Positions 7,688 to 15,304 of a stretch of DNA of 47,662 bases are shown one piece after another (position 1 is the first letter of the stretch; each line of letters opens with the position of its first letter). Source of the DNA: Clostridiales bacterium (lineage in GTDB: Bacteria; Bacillota; Clostridia; Lachnospirales; WQUN01). Under the pieces are notes generated by a model. That model searched no databases. It saw nothing but the letters and a program-made list of their open reading frames with translations, and had not been told where the DNA came from. The stretch is from NCBI GenBank assembly GCA_031287685.1, contig JAITSQ010000032.1, forward strand, positions 1 through 47,662, in the 5' to 3' direction. Both the position numbers and the translations under genes were made by a program.

Positions 7688-8154
7688 AATCCGAACACAT
7701 CAACCCCTTCATACAAGGAGCGCAGACCGTCTTTTCAACGGTTTGCGCCGAGCGCCCGAAGCTCGGCAAGCCCAAGCTCAAGAAGCTGCCCTACAAGCAG
7801 GACGACGTGGCTATCCGCCTCGGCATAGTCGGAGGCCTGAAGGGCGACGTGGTGTACAATATGAAAGAAGAGACGGCCAAGGCCCTGGCGTCAAAGATGA
7901 TGATGGGTTTCGCGGTGGAAACTTTCGACGATATGGCCAAAAGCGCGGTTTGCGAACTTACGAACATGATTTCCGGCTCGACCTGCACCCTGCTTTCCGG
8001 GCAGGGTTTCGCGGCGGATATAACCCCGCCGTCCGTGCTGACGGGCCAGTTTGAGTTCGCCGCGGCCTCGTCCGTTAAGGACGGGATAGTCTCCATACCG
8101 CTCCAGTTTCAGAGCGGGGACGTCGTGGAGATGGATATATGCGTGGAGGCGTGA
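7684..8154 (+). CDS. CheX-like chemotaxis phosphatase domain protein
   Basis: The 156-aa product has the CheC/CheX-type fold. The central motif CELTNMISG carries the Glu and Asn spaced as in CheX active sites, followed by the conserved P..LTGQ region. CheX dephosphorylates CheY-P in spirochaetes and Thermotoga, but many clostridia carry orphan CheX-domain proteins of unknown partner. It has a GTG start overlapping the GerW stop, and trmL begins 3 bp after it, so it is part of a tight operon without other chemotaxis genes. Confidence 0.75.
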   Translation: MKSEHINPFIQGAQTVFSTVCAERPKLGKPKLKKLPYKQDDVAIRLGIVGGLKGDVVYNMKEETAKALASKMMMGFAVETFDDMAKSAVCELTNMISGSTCTLLSGQGFAADITPPSVLTGQFEFAAASSVKDGIVSIPLQFQSGDVVEMDICVEA

Positions 8155-8157
8155 CCC

Positions 8158-8637
8158 ATGAACGTCGTCCTGCTTGAGCCGGAGATTCCTATGAACACAG
8201 GCAATATAGGCCGCACGTGCGTGTGCGCGGGCGCGGCGCTGCACCTGATAAAGCCGCTCGGCTTCTCGCTCGAGGATAAATACATAAGGCGCTCCGGCTT
8301 GGACTACTGGCCTGACCTTTCGCTGAAAATATATGAGGATTACGCCGACTTTTTGGGGAAAAACCCCGGCGCGCGCGTTTTTATGGCCACGACTAAAGCC
8401 CCCGCGGCGTACACGGACGCCGAGTATAAAGAGGAGGATTTTCTGATGTTCGGGCGGGAAAGCGAGGGAATCCCGGAGGAAATCCTGCGCGGAAACACCG
8501 GGCTGTGCGTGCGCGTGCCTATGGCGGCCGGCCGCCGCTCGCTTAATCTGTCGAACGCGGTGGCCGTAGTGCTTTACGAGGCGCTCCGCCAGCAGGGGTT
8601 CAAGGGGCTTTGCGGGGAAACCGCCGGCGTTCTGTAA
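8158..8637 (+). CDS. trmL: tRNA (cytidine(34)-2'-O)-methyltransferase TrmL
   Basis: The 159-aa SPOUT methyltransferase 2'-O-methylates the wobble base of certain tRNA-Leu isoacceptors. Motifs seen are EPEIPMNTGNIGRTC at the N-terminus, FGRESEGIPEEIL and MAAGRRSLNLSNAVAVVLYEALRQ at the C-terminal knot that binds S-adenosylmethionine. Length is normal for TrmL. The start ATG at 8158 follows the CheX stop. Confidence 0.93.
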   Translation: MNVVLLEPEIPMNTGNIGRTCVCAGAALHLIKPLGFSLEDKYIRRSGLDYWPDLSLKIYEDYADFLGKNPGARVFMATTKAPAAYTDAEYKEEDFLMFGRESEGIPEEILRGNTGLCVRVPMAAGRRSLNLSNAVAVVLYEALRQQGFKGLCGETAGVL

Positions 8638-8661
8638 AAACTTATTATTAAGGGGATAGCT

Positions 8662-9027
8662 ATGAAAATCAGCAAAATCAAGGAAATCCTGACCGCGGAC
8701 ACGCTGGCGGGGGAAGAGCGTATTGATACGGAGGTAATATGCGCGTGCGGCTCGGACCTTATGAGCGACGTGCTGGCGGGGGAAGCCAAGGAGGAGTTTG
8801 TCCTCCTGACGGGGCTTGTCAACCCGCAGGTAATCCGCACGGCGGAAATGGTGGATATGCGCGCCATAGTTTTCGTGAGGGGCAAGACGCCGACGCCGGA
8901 GGTGCTGGAGCTTGCGGAGGAAAAGGGCATAGTGGTTTTATCCACGAAATGCCCGCTTTATATCGCGTCGGGTCTTTTATACACGAACGGCTTGCGGGGG
9001 GCGGGGAGCGTTGAAACTGCATTATGA
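8662..9027 (+). CDS. DRTGG domain protein (first of two)
   Basis: The 121-aa protein is a stand-alone DRTGG-type domain: MKISKIKEIL, CACGSDLMSDVL, a central LLTGLVNPQVIRTAEM segment and VLSTKCPLYIASG. DRTGG domains are thought to sense small molecules, but no ligand can be read here. In clostridia such proteins cluster with RsbW-like ATPases and [FeFe]-hydrogenase-type sensors, as here. Its 3' end overlaps the next gene by 17 bp. Confidence 0.85.
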   Translation: MKISKIKEILTADTLAGEERIDTEVICACGSDLMSDVLAGEAKEEFVLLTGLVNPQVIRTAEMVDMRAIVFVRGKTPTPEVLELAEEKGIVVLSTKCPLYIASGLLYTNGLRGAGSVETAL

Positions 9028-9421
9028 GGTGGACGGAGAGGAGTTCGCGGCGGCGGGCCAGGCGTCGGGAAACATCAAAAAAATGCTCAAACAGCTCGGC
9101 ATCGCCTCCGACGTTATAAGAAAAATATCCATAGCGGTGTACGAAGCCGAGATAAATATGGTTATCCACGCCGACGGCGGCACGGTGGACGTGGATATTC
9201 AGACGGATAAAATCTATATAGCCTTAAAGGACACCGGGCCGGGTATTCCGAATATCGACCTGGCAATGCGGGAGGGATATTCCACCGCCTCCGACGAAGT
9301 GCGCGATTTGGGCTTCGGCGCGGGCATGGGCCTGCCGAATATCCAGAAGAACTCGGATTTCCTGAAGATTACTTCGGCGGTGGGCGTCGGAACCACGGTG
9401 GAGATTGAGGTAAACTTATAG
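9011..9421 (+). CDS. RsbW-like ATP-binding (HATPase_c) protein
   Basis: The 136-aa protein consists of one GHKL ATPase domain. The N box reads VYEAEINMVIHA, the G1 box DTGPGIPNID and the G2 box GFGAGMGLPNIQKNSDFL. The size and the absence of a dimerisation or receiver domain fit anti-sigma-factor serine kinases of the RsbW/SpoIIAB type. No sigma factor or anti-anti-sigma gene is nearby. The TTG start lies inside the DRTGG gene. It probably transmits the signal of the hydrogenase-like sensor downstream, which is inferred from operon structure only. Confidence 0.85.
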   Translation: MKLHYEVDGEEFAAAGQASGNIKKMLKQLGIASDVIRKISIAVYEAEINMVIHADGGTVDVDIQTDKIYIALKDTGPGIPNIDLAMREGYSTASDEVRDLGFGAGMGLPNIQKNSDFLKITSAVGVGTTVEIEVNL

Positions 9422-9424
9422 ACC

Positions 9425-10822
9425 TTGAGGCTCCGCCCTCACGGTCTGTACATAAAGCCGCAAGGGGGGGCGAGAGTCATTCATAATTACAACAGCGTCG
9501 GGCTTGTCACCGAAAAGTGCGTGGGCTGCACGGACTGCATAAAACGCTGCCCGACGGAGGCCATACGCGTGCAGGACGGCAAAGCGGTCGTCATTCGGGA
9601 ATTTTGCATAGACTGCGGTATGTGCATAAAGGTTTGCTCAAATAAGGCGAAAAAAGCCGATACGGACGGTTTGGCGGCTATTGAGAACTACAGGTATAAA
9701 ATAGCGCTGCCCGCGCCGGCTTTATACGGGCAGTACAAAAATGTCCTTGACGTGAACATAATCCTGACGGCGCTGAAAGAACTCGGATTCGACGAGGTTT
9801 TTGAGGTGTCCCACGGGGCGGAAGTCGTCACAAAAGCCGTCGGGGAAATAGTTATGAACAGCGCGAACGCCGCCGCGCGCCCGTTTATCTCGTCGGCCTG
9901 CCCGGTGATTTCCCGGCTTATAATGATGAAATTTCCCGACCTTATCGGCAATATTCTGCCTGTAATACCGCCGGTGGAGGTTATGGCGCGGCTTTCGCGC
10001 AGGCACGTCTGCGAGCGGGAGGGGCTTAAGCCGGAGGACGTCGGCGTGTTTTTCATAAGCCCCTGCGCCGCCAAAAACACCGGCACGCACCGGCCGCTCG
10101 GCTACGAAAAATCCGAAATCGACGGGGTTATAGCCATATCGGACGTTTACGTGAAACTGCGCAATAAAATCCGAAAAATAACGCCGGACAAGGCGGAAAT
10201 CCTGGCGCACAGCTCCTTTCGCGGGGTGCGGTGGGCGCTCTCCGGCGGGGAGTCCGGGAATATTGATATAAACTCAATCGCCGTGGACGGCATCGATAAT
10301 GTAATCGAGGTGCTTGAAGAGCTTGAAAACGGCCAGCTTGACGACGTGGATTTTATAGAGGCGCTGGCCTGCACGGGCGGATGTATCGGCGGGGCGCTGA
10401 CCGTCAGCAACCCGTTCGTGGCGCGGAACAACATCGAGCGGCTCGGCCTGCTTATGCGGTGCGACGCGGGCATAAAGGCGCGGCGGGTGGATTTCGGCCC
10501 GGTGGATTTCGCGGAGCTTGCCTTCACGCGGAGGCTCACGCCGACCCGCGCGCTGAAGCTCGACGCGGATATGTCCAAGGCGCTTGAAAAACTTGAGCGC
10601 ATGGAGGAGTTTATCAAGGAACTGCCGGGGATTGACTGCGGCGCGTGCGGCTCCCCGAAGTGCGAGACTTTCGCGCGGGATTTGGTTATGGGCCAGGCGA
10701 ATATGGAGGACTGCATTTTTATGCTCCGCCGCAAGGTCAAAATGATGGCGGAAAGTATGGTTGAGCTGGCGAGCAAGCTGCCGCAGACTTCGTTTATTCA
10801 GCACAGGGAACTGCGGGATTAA
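9425..10822 (+). CDS. [FeFe]-hydrogenase-like sensor protein with ferredoxin and C-terminal Fe-S domains
   Basis: The 465-aa protein has two 4Fe-4S ferredoxin motifs (C32, C35, C38, C42; C61, C64, C67, C71), a hydrogenase catalytic-type domain (about 90-370) and a C-terminal four-cysteine Fe-S motif (CGACGSPKC). The H-cluster ligands are kept: C158 (SSACP), C213 (SPCAAK), C315 and C319 (EALACTGGC). The usual TSCCP cysteine used in proton transfer is alanine (A157), and the methionine of MPC is serine (S211). Together with DRTGG and HATPase neighbours this indicates a sensory rather than catalytic hydrogenase. No PAS domain follows. TTG 9425 is used as start; homologues more often begin near residue 20, where no good start codon exists. 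Confidence 0.85.
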   Translation: MRLRPHGLYIKPQGGARVIHNYNSVGLVTEKCVGCTDCIKRCPTEAIRVQDGKAVVIREFCIDCGMCIKVCSNKAKKADTDGLAAIENYRYKIALPAPALYGQYKNVLDVNIILTALKELGFDEVFEVSHGAEVVTKAVGEIVMNSANAAARPFISSACPVISRLIMMKFPDLIGNILPVIPPVEVMARLSRRHVCEREGLKPEDVGVFFISPCAAKNTGTHRPLGYEKSEIDGVIAISDVYVKLRNKIRKITPDKAEILAHSSFRGVRWALSGGESGNIDINSIAVDGIDNVIEVLEELENGQLDDVDFIEALACTGGCIGGALTVSNPFVARNNIERLGLLMRCDAGIKARRVDFGPVDFAELAFTRRLTPTRALKLDADMSKALEKLERMEEFIKELPGIDCGACGSPKCETFARDLVMGQANMEDCIFMLRRKVKMMAESMVELASKLPQTSFIQHRELRD

Positions 10823-10861
10823 ACCGCTCGCGCAAAATACATTTAATAAGGAGATTATAAT

Positions 10862-11191
10862 ATGACGGTATCTGAGCTTAGCGAAAAACTGGGCCTGACC
10901 TGGGCCGCGGGCCGGGCGGGAGCGGGGGCCGAAATTTCGGGTATGTACATAGGCGACCTTTTAAGCTGGGTTATGGGCCGCGCTAAACAGGGCAGCGCGT
11001 GGGTGACGATTCAGGGGCACGTGAACATCGTGGCGGTGGCGGAGCTGAAAGAAGTCGCCTGCGTCATAGTGGCCGAAGACGCCGAGATAGCCCAGGATAC
11101 GGCGGATAAAGCCGACGCCGAGGGCATCCCCCTGCTTAGGACGGAGAGGGACGCTTTTTCCGTGGCGAAGGCGTTCTGCGCGCTTGGCTGA
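10862..11191 (+). CDS. DRTGG domain protein (second)
   Basis: The 109-aa protein is related in fold to the DRTGG protein at 8662 but only loosely similar. It starts MTVSELSEKLGL and contains YIGDLLSWVMGRAKQGSAWVTIQGHVNIVAVA and a C-terminal Asp/Ala-rich helix. It follows the hydrogenase-like gene by 39 bp with an AAGGAG site and closes the sensory cluster. Its role is presumably ligand sensing or protein interaction, not established. Confidence 0.85.
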   Translation: MTVSELSEKLGLTWAAGRAGAGAEISGMYIGDLLSWVMGRAKQGSAWVTIQGHVNIVAVAELKEVACVIVAEDAEIAQDTADKADAEGIPLLRTERDAFSVAKAFCALG

Positions 11192-11220
11192 AACAAAAGT
11201 TTGCAATTTGATTACATTGC

Positions 11221-11249
11221 TTGACTGCGAAGAGTAAGTGGTTTACAAT
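11221..11249 (+). promoter_or_regulatory. Promoter of the secreted protein gene
   Basis: TTGACT (11221-11226), 17 bp and TACAAT (11244-11249) precede the gene at 11298 by about 40 bp of leader. Confidence 0.75.
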
Positions 11250-11297
11250 ACTTATTGTAGCTGCAAAAAATATACTTAATTCGCAGGAGGTAATTCA

Positions 11298-11792
11298 ATG
11301 AAAGTTTTTGGAGGCAACAAGAAACTGCTCGTGACCGGCGCGGTCGTTTCGGCGGCGTTCCTCGCCTCGACCCTTGGAGGGTCTGTAATGGCGTACGCCT
11401 CGAGCGAGCGGGAAGTCGGCATAATCGCCGTCCCGGCGGCTGTCTCTGCTGAAAAGCAAGGCGTTTCGCCAAGGGTCAACAAAACTATTATTGTTGACAA
11501 TGTTCCGACAGACCGTCTTTTGGAGGTGTATTCCACAAACAATATACTCAACGAAACGCTCAAGGTATATCCGATTTCTTTAGGACCCGGCATTACCTCG
11601 TTGGACATTTTTGTGACCTGGGGCGGCGGCCTCGGCACGGAGAGCGGCTCCGTGGAGTATGACTTCGTGCAGGCCGAGAATATAAGAACCGTGAAAATTC
11701 CTTGGAACGCGGGAAATTACCATATATACATTAAGGCTCACGGCGAAAGCGGCCACTCCGTTACTATGTGGATTAGCGACGTGGGCAACTGA
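11298..11792 (+). CDS. Secreted protein of unknown function
   Basis: The 164-aa product starts with a clear signal peptide: basic MKVFGGNKK, a hydrophobic core to about residue 30, and a probable cleavage near AYA-SS. The mature part (about 130 residues) has no cysteine. It is rich in beta-prone segments such as VNKTIIVDNVP, SLDIFVTWGGG and HSVTMWISDVGN, suggesting a small beta-sandwich. Family not recognised. The gene has AGGAGG before the ATG, a strong promoter and its own terminator, so it is an independent and probably well expressed unit. Confidence 0.8.
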   Translation: MKVFGGNKKLLVTGAVVSAAFLASTLGGSVMAYASSEREVGIIAVPAAVSAEKQGVSPRVNKTIIVDNVPTDRLLEVYSTNNILNETLKVYPISLGPGITSLDIFVTWGGGLGTESGSVEYDFVQAENIRTVKIPWNAGNYHIYIKAHGESGHSVTMWISDVGN

Positions 11793-11843
11793 TTTACCGA
11801 AACTTAACCGCCGCCTTATAGCGATATACGGCGAACGCGCTTG

Positions 11844-11879
11844 AAAACCGTCCCGGCTTTGCCATAGGGCGGTTTTTTT
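11844..11879 (+). terminator. Rho-independent terminator after the secreted protein gene
   Basis: AACCGTCC pairs with GGGCGGTT (one G-U pair), and a run of seven T follows. It lies between convergent genes. Confidence 0.85.
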
Positions 11880-11886
11880 AATTCCT

Positions 11887-12513
11887 CTAATTTACATACA
11901 CCGCCGGCACCTCCCCGCGTATTACCACGTCCACAAGCGTCACTTTTTTCGCTATGGTTATTTCGCCGGAGCGGAGGGGGTTGACAATCCGTATGGTGCT
12001 CGACACGTCTATCCACAGGCGGAAATTCACTAAATTTATGCCGGCTTGGGCGAGGGAGGAGTTATAATCCACCGACGAAGTCCCCATAGGCAGAATCGAC
12101 ACGGAATAATCCGGACCCATACCGGCGAGGTATTTAACGCCGGTGACGCTCCCAAGAGGGACGCGGGCCTCCTCACGCTCTTTCGCGGGGACGCGCGCCT
12201 TGAGCTTGCCCGAAAGGCGGGAGCAGAACTCGTTCACGACGCCGGTGTTAATGGAAATATCCCCGTTACGCGTGGTGTAAAGCGAATAGGAATAAAGCTC
12301 CATTTCACGGGAAACCTCCGCCGCGCTCTCAACTATTATGTCGTTGAGGCGGTTCCGGTAATCTATCCCGGCGATTTCCATAGCCTGCGGGAAGGCCGCG
12401 CGGTCCGCCGTCAGAAGAGCGTATATAATTATGAAGCAGAAAAGGGCGAACGAAAGCGGCGCCGTAAAAAAAGCGGGGGGTTTTCTTTTTTTTCTTTTCA
12501 ACCTTTTAATCAT
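11887..12513 (-). CDS. yunB: Sporulation protein YunB
   Basis: The 208-aa protein has a strongly basic start, one membrane helix (about residues 14-34) and an extracytoplasmic domain. YunB hallmarks are the pairs VKYLAGMGPDYSVSILPMGTSS and LAQAGINLVNFRLWIDV and the end VDVVIRGEVPAVYVN. YunB is made under sporulation control in Bacillus; its exact role is unknown. The ATG at 12513 lacks a good ribosome-binding site. A repeat end 30 bp upstream carries an outward TGCTCTAAT that resembles an extended -10. Confidence 0.8.
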   Translation of the reverse strand: MIKRLKRKKRKPPAFFTAPLSFALFCFIIIYALLTADRAAFPQAMEIAGIDYRNRLNDIIVESAAEVSREMELYSYSLYTTRNGDISINTGVVNEFCSRLSGKLKARVPAKEREEARVPLGSVTGVKYLAGMGPDYSVSILPMGTSSVDYNSSLAQAGINLVNFRLWIDVSSTIRIVNPLRSGEITIAKKVTLVDVVIRGEVPAVYVN

Positions 12514-12544
12514 ATGTTATAATGATATGAGCCAGATTCTGACA

Positions 12545-12597
12545 TTAGAGCAATTCCTTCGATAGAAAGCGGCTTATGTCAAACGGAATCGCTATAG
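12545..12597 (+). repeat. Family-A MITE-like element, short form without cassette
   Basis: This 53-bp element starts TTAGAGCAATTCC and ends GGAATCGCTATAG, imperfect inverted copies. Its right part GCGGCTTATGTCAAACGGAAT is shared with the element at 24320. It lies between divergent yunB and the penicillin-binding protein gene. Confidence 0.75.
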
Positions 12598-12626
12598 ACA
12601 AACTTTAACATTATAGAGGTGTTTCG

Positions 12627-15248
12627 ATGCGTGATTATTCCCCGGAAAGCGTTGAGAAAAAAAGGAAACGCAGCAAGTCACGGAAGCGCAAGGCGAAAAA
12701 CAAAGCGGGTATTCTGATTTTCCGCGTGATTACGGCGGTCTTTTTAATCGTGGGTTTCGCGGGGGCGGGGGCGGTGCTGGGCGCGTATATCGCCGTAATC
12801 CGCGAGACCCCGGCGAATTTCGATATGTACTTCATAGAGCCGAATAAATACGCCACGGTTATAGTAAACGAGCAAGGGGAGGAAACAGGCCGCTTCCGCG
12901 GGGAAGAAAACCGCGAATACGTGGCTTTCGCCGACATACCGCAGAACCTTAAGAACGCTTTCGTGGCCGTTGAGGACGAGCGGTTCTACAAGCACAACGG
13001 GATAGACGTTAAGGGCATCGCCCGTTCGGTCTACGTCCTTTTGACCAAGCACGACGTCCAGGGCGCGTCCACCATTACCCAGCAGGTTATAAAAGTAAAC
13101 GTGACGAAGCCCAAGGACAGCCGCAACACCCTTGAGCTTAAACTGCGGGAGCAGTATCTGGCGGTGAAGTACGAGGATTTCCTGACGCAGAAGCTGAACA
13201 GCAAAAAAGCCGCGAAGGACTATATCCTGGGCGTTTATATGAACTCGATACCTATGGCGCACGGCCTGTACGGCGTGCAGACCTCCGCCGGTTATTATTT
13301 CGGCAAGGACGTGGGGGAGCTTGACTTGGCGGAGTGCGCCGTCATTGCCTCTATTACCAACAATCCCGTGAAATACGCCCCGGACACTAACGCGGAGAAC
13401 AACAAGCAGCGAGCGCTGAAAATCCTCAAGAATATGCTTGACCAGGGTTATATCAGCAGGAGCCAGTATGAGCAGGCCGCCGCGGAGGACGTGTACGCCT
13501 CCGTCGGCGCGAACCGCGACCTTATGAGGGAGCGCCCGGCCTGGCACACGTTCTATGAGGACTCAATCCTTGAGTCCGTACTGGACGGGCTTATTGCCAA
13601 GGGGTACGACAAGACCGCCGCGACCTCCCTTATTTATGACGGAGGCCTTAAAATAGTGTCCGCGCAGGACGCGGAGCTTCAGAAAATCGTTGACGAGGAA
13701 TACGCCGACGACGATAATTTCCCCAAGAAAAACTTCGAGTGGGACGTGACTTACATCGCGTCAATAAAAAACGACGCCACGGGCGAAACGCGCAACATAG
13801 AGCGCAACAGCGGCCGGGACGAGGCGCACATAAAAACGGACGAGGAAGCGGAGGAATACATCAGCAAATCACGGGAGGAGGCCGCCGGGCCGGGTGAGGA
13901 AATCTCGGCCGAGCGGACGCTTAAGGTGCCGGAGCCGCAGTCGGCTTTTGTACTCCTCGACTATCACACGGGGGAGATTAAGGCCGTGGCGGGCGGGCGC
14001 GGCGAAAAGACGACAGACCGCGCGTTCAACCGCGCCGTGGACGCCACGCGCTCCCCAGGTTCGGTGTTTAAGGTGCTCGCGTCTTACGCTCCGGCCATAG
14101 ACCTTGGGCTGATTACGCCCGCGACGGTCATCGACGACGTGCCCTCAACCTTCGGCAAATACACCCCGAAAAACTGGTACGGCGGCTACAGGGGCCTCGT
14201 CACCGTCCGTCAGGGGATAACCAACTCGCTGAACGTAATCACGGTAAAGAATATGAATAACACGGGCGTTGACCGGTGTTTCGATTATCTGCTTAATTTC
14301 GGCTTCACGACGCTGACGGATTCGGACAGGGGGCTTTCGACGGCGCTCGGCGGACTGACCAACGGCGTGACGCAGGTGGAGCTGGCCGCCGCTTACGGGG
14401 CGATTGCCAACGGCGGTATGTATAACAAGCCCGTGTTCTACACAAAGGTTTATGACCACGACGGCAATATCCTGCTGGACAACTCCACCGTGGAGCCGCG
14501 CCAGGTCGTCAAGGCCACGTCCGCGTATCTCCTGACGGATATGATGGAGGGGACGCTGACCGACGCGGGCGCGACGGGCGGCCGGGCGCGGTTTAAGAAC
14601 GTCAAAATGCCCATAGCCGGCAAGACCGGCACCACGAGCGACACCAAAGACCTTGTTTTCGCGGGGTACACGCCGTATTACGCGGCGACGGTCTGGCTGG
14701 GGTATGACCACCAGAAAAACCTGCAGGCCAGCGGGGAGCACATGACCCTCTGGAGCAAGATAATGGAGCGCGCGCACGAGAATCTTCCTTATAAAGATTT
14801 CCCCAAGCCGGACGGGATTGTCTCCGCTTCGGTCTGCCGTTACTCCGGCAAGCTGCCCGTGGCCGGAATCTGCGACCATGACCCGCGGGGGAACGCCATC
14901 CGTACGGAGATTTTCGCGGCGGGGACTGTGCCGACGCAAAGCTGCGACGTCCACGCGGCGGTCGTTTACGACTCCTCCACGGGCCAGCTGGCCAACGAAT
15001 ACTGCCCGCCGTCCGTGCGGGAGACCCGCGTGGGCATAGTCCGGCGGAGCGGCGCGGGCCAGGCCGCGGACAGTCAGTACGAGGTGAATCCGAACGGGCC
15101 GCAATGCTCGTTTCATAATCAGTTTAACAGCCATATTATCCCAAGCGGCGGCGGAAGCACGCCCTCCGACCTCCCCACGGATTTGGGCGATACCCAGCAG
15201 CCGTCGGATTTGGGCGTCGGGGAGATTATCCCGCCGGATTTAAGGTAG
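12627..15248 (+). CDS. Class A penicillin-binding protein (bifunctional transglycosylase/transpeptidase)
   Basis: The 873-aa peptidoglycan synthase has a Lys/Arg-rich cytoplasmic tail, one membrane helix (about residues 29-53) and a GT51 glycosyltransferase domain with EDERFYKHNGID (about 115) and GASTITQQ (about 145). A transpeptidase domain follows with SXXK serine S476 (SPGSVFK), SLN near 535 and KTGTT near 666. After that come a cysteine-containing extension and a low-complexity Ser/Pro/Gly/Asp tail. It polymerises glycan strands and crosslinks them outside the membrane. It is followed after 56 bp by the sulfatase-family gene. The ATG follows AGAGGTG. Confidence 0.95.
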   Translation: MRDYSPESVEKKRKRSKSRKRKAKNKAGILIFRVITAVFLIVGFAGAGAVLGAYIAVIRETPANFDMYFIEPNKYATVIVNEQGEETGRFRGEENREYVAFADIPQNLKNAFVAVEDERFYKHNGIDVKGIARSVYVLLTKHDVQGASTITQQVIKVNVTKPKDSRNTLELKLREQYLAVKYEDFLTQKLNSKKAAKDYILGVYMNSIPMAHGLYGVQTSAGYYFGKDVGELDLAECAVIASITNNPVKYAPDTNAENNKQRALKILKNMLDQGYISRSQYEQAAAEDVYASVGANRDLMRERPAWHTFYEDSILESVLDGLIAKGYDKTAATSLIYDGGLKIVSAQDAELQKIVDEEYADDDNFPKKNFEWDVTYIASIKNDATGETRNIERNSGRDEAHIKTDEEAEEYISKSREEAAGPGEEISAERTLKVPEPQSAFVLLDYHTGEIKAVAGGRGEKTTDRAFNRAVDATRSPGSVFKVLASYAPAIDLGLITPATVIDDVPSTFGKYTPKNWYGGYRGLVTVRQGITNSLNVITVKNMNNTGVDRCFDYLLNFGFTTLTDSDRGLSTALGGLTNGVTQVELAAAYGAIANGGMYNKPVFYTKVYDHDGNILLDNSTVEPRQVVKATSAYLLTDMMEGTLTDAGATGGRARFKNVKMPIAGKTGTTSDTKDLVFAGYTPYYAATVWLGYDHQKNLQASGEHMTLWSKIMERAHENLPYKDFPKPDGIVSASVCRYSGKLPVAGICDHDPRGNAIRTEIFAAGTVPTQSCDVHAAVVYDSSTGQLANEYCPPSVRETRVGIVRRSGAGQAADSQYEVNPNGPQCSFHNQFNSHIIPSGGGSTPSDLPTDLGDTQQPSDLGVGEIIPPDLR

Positions 15249-15304
15249 AGCCTTGAAGCGGGGCGGAAGTTTTCGCAATCACCAGATAAAAGGAGCCGAT
15301 TCAC

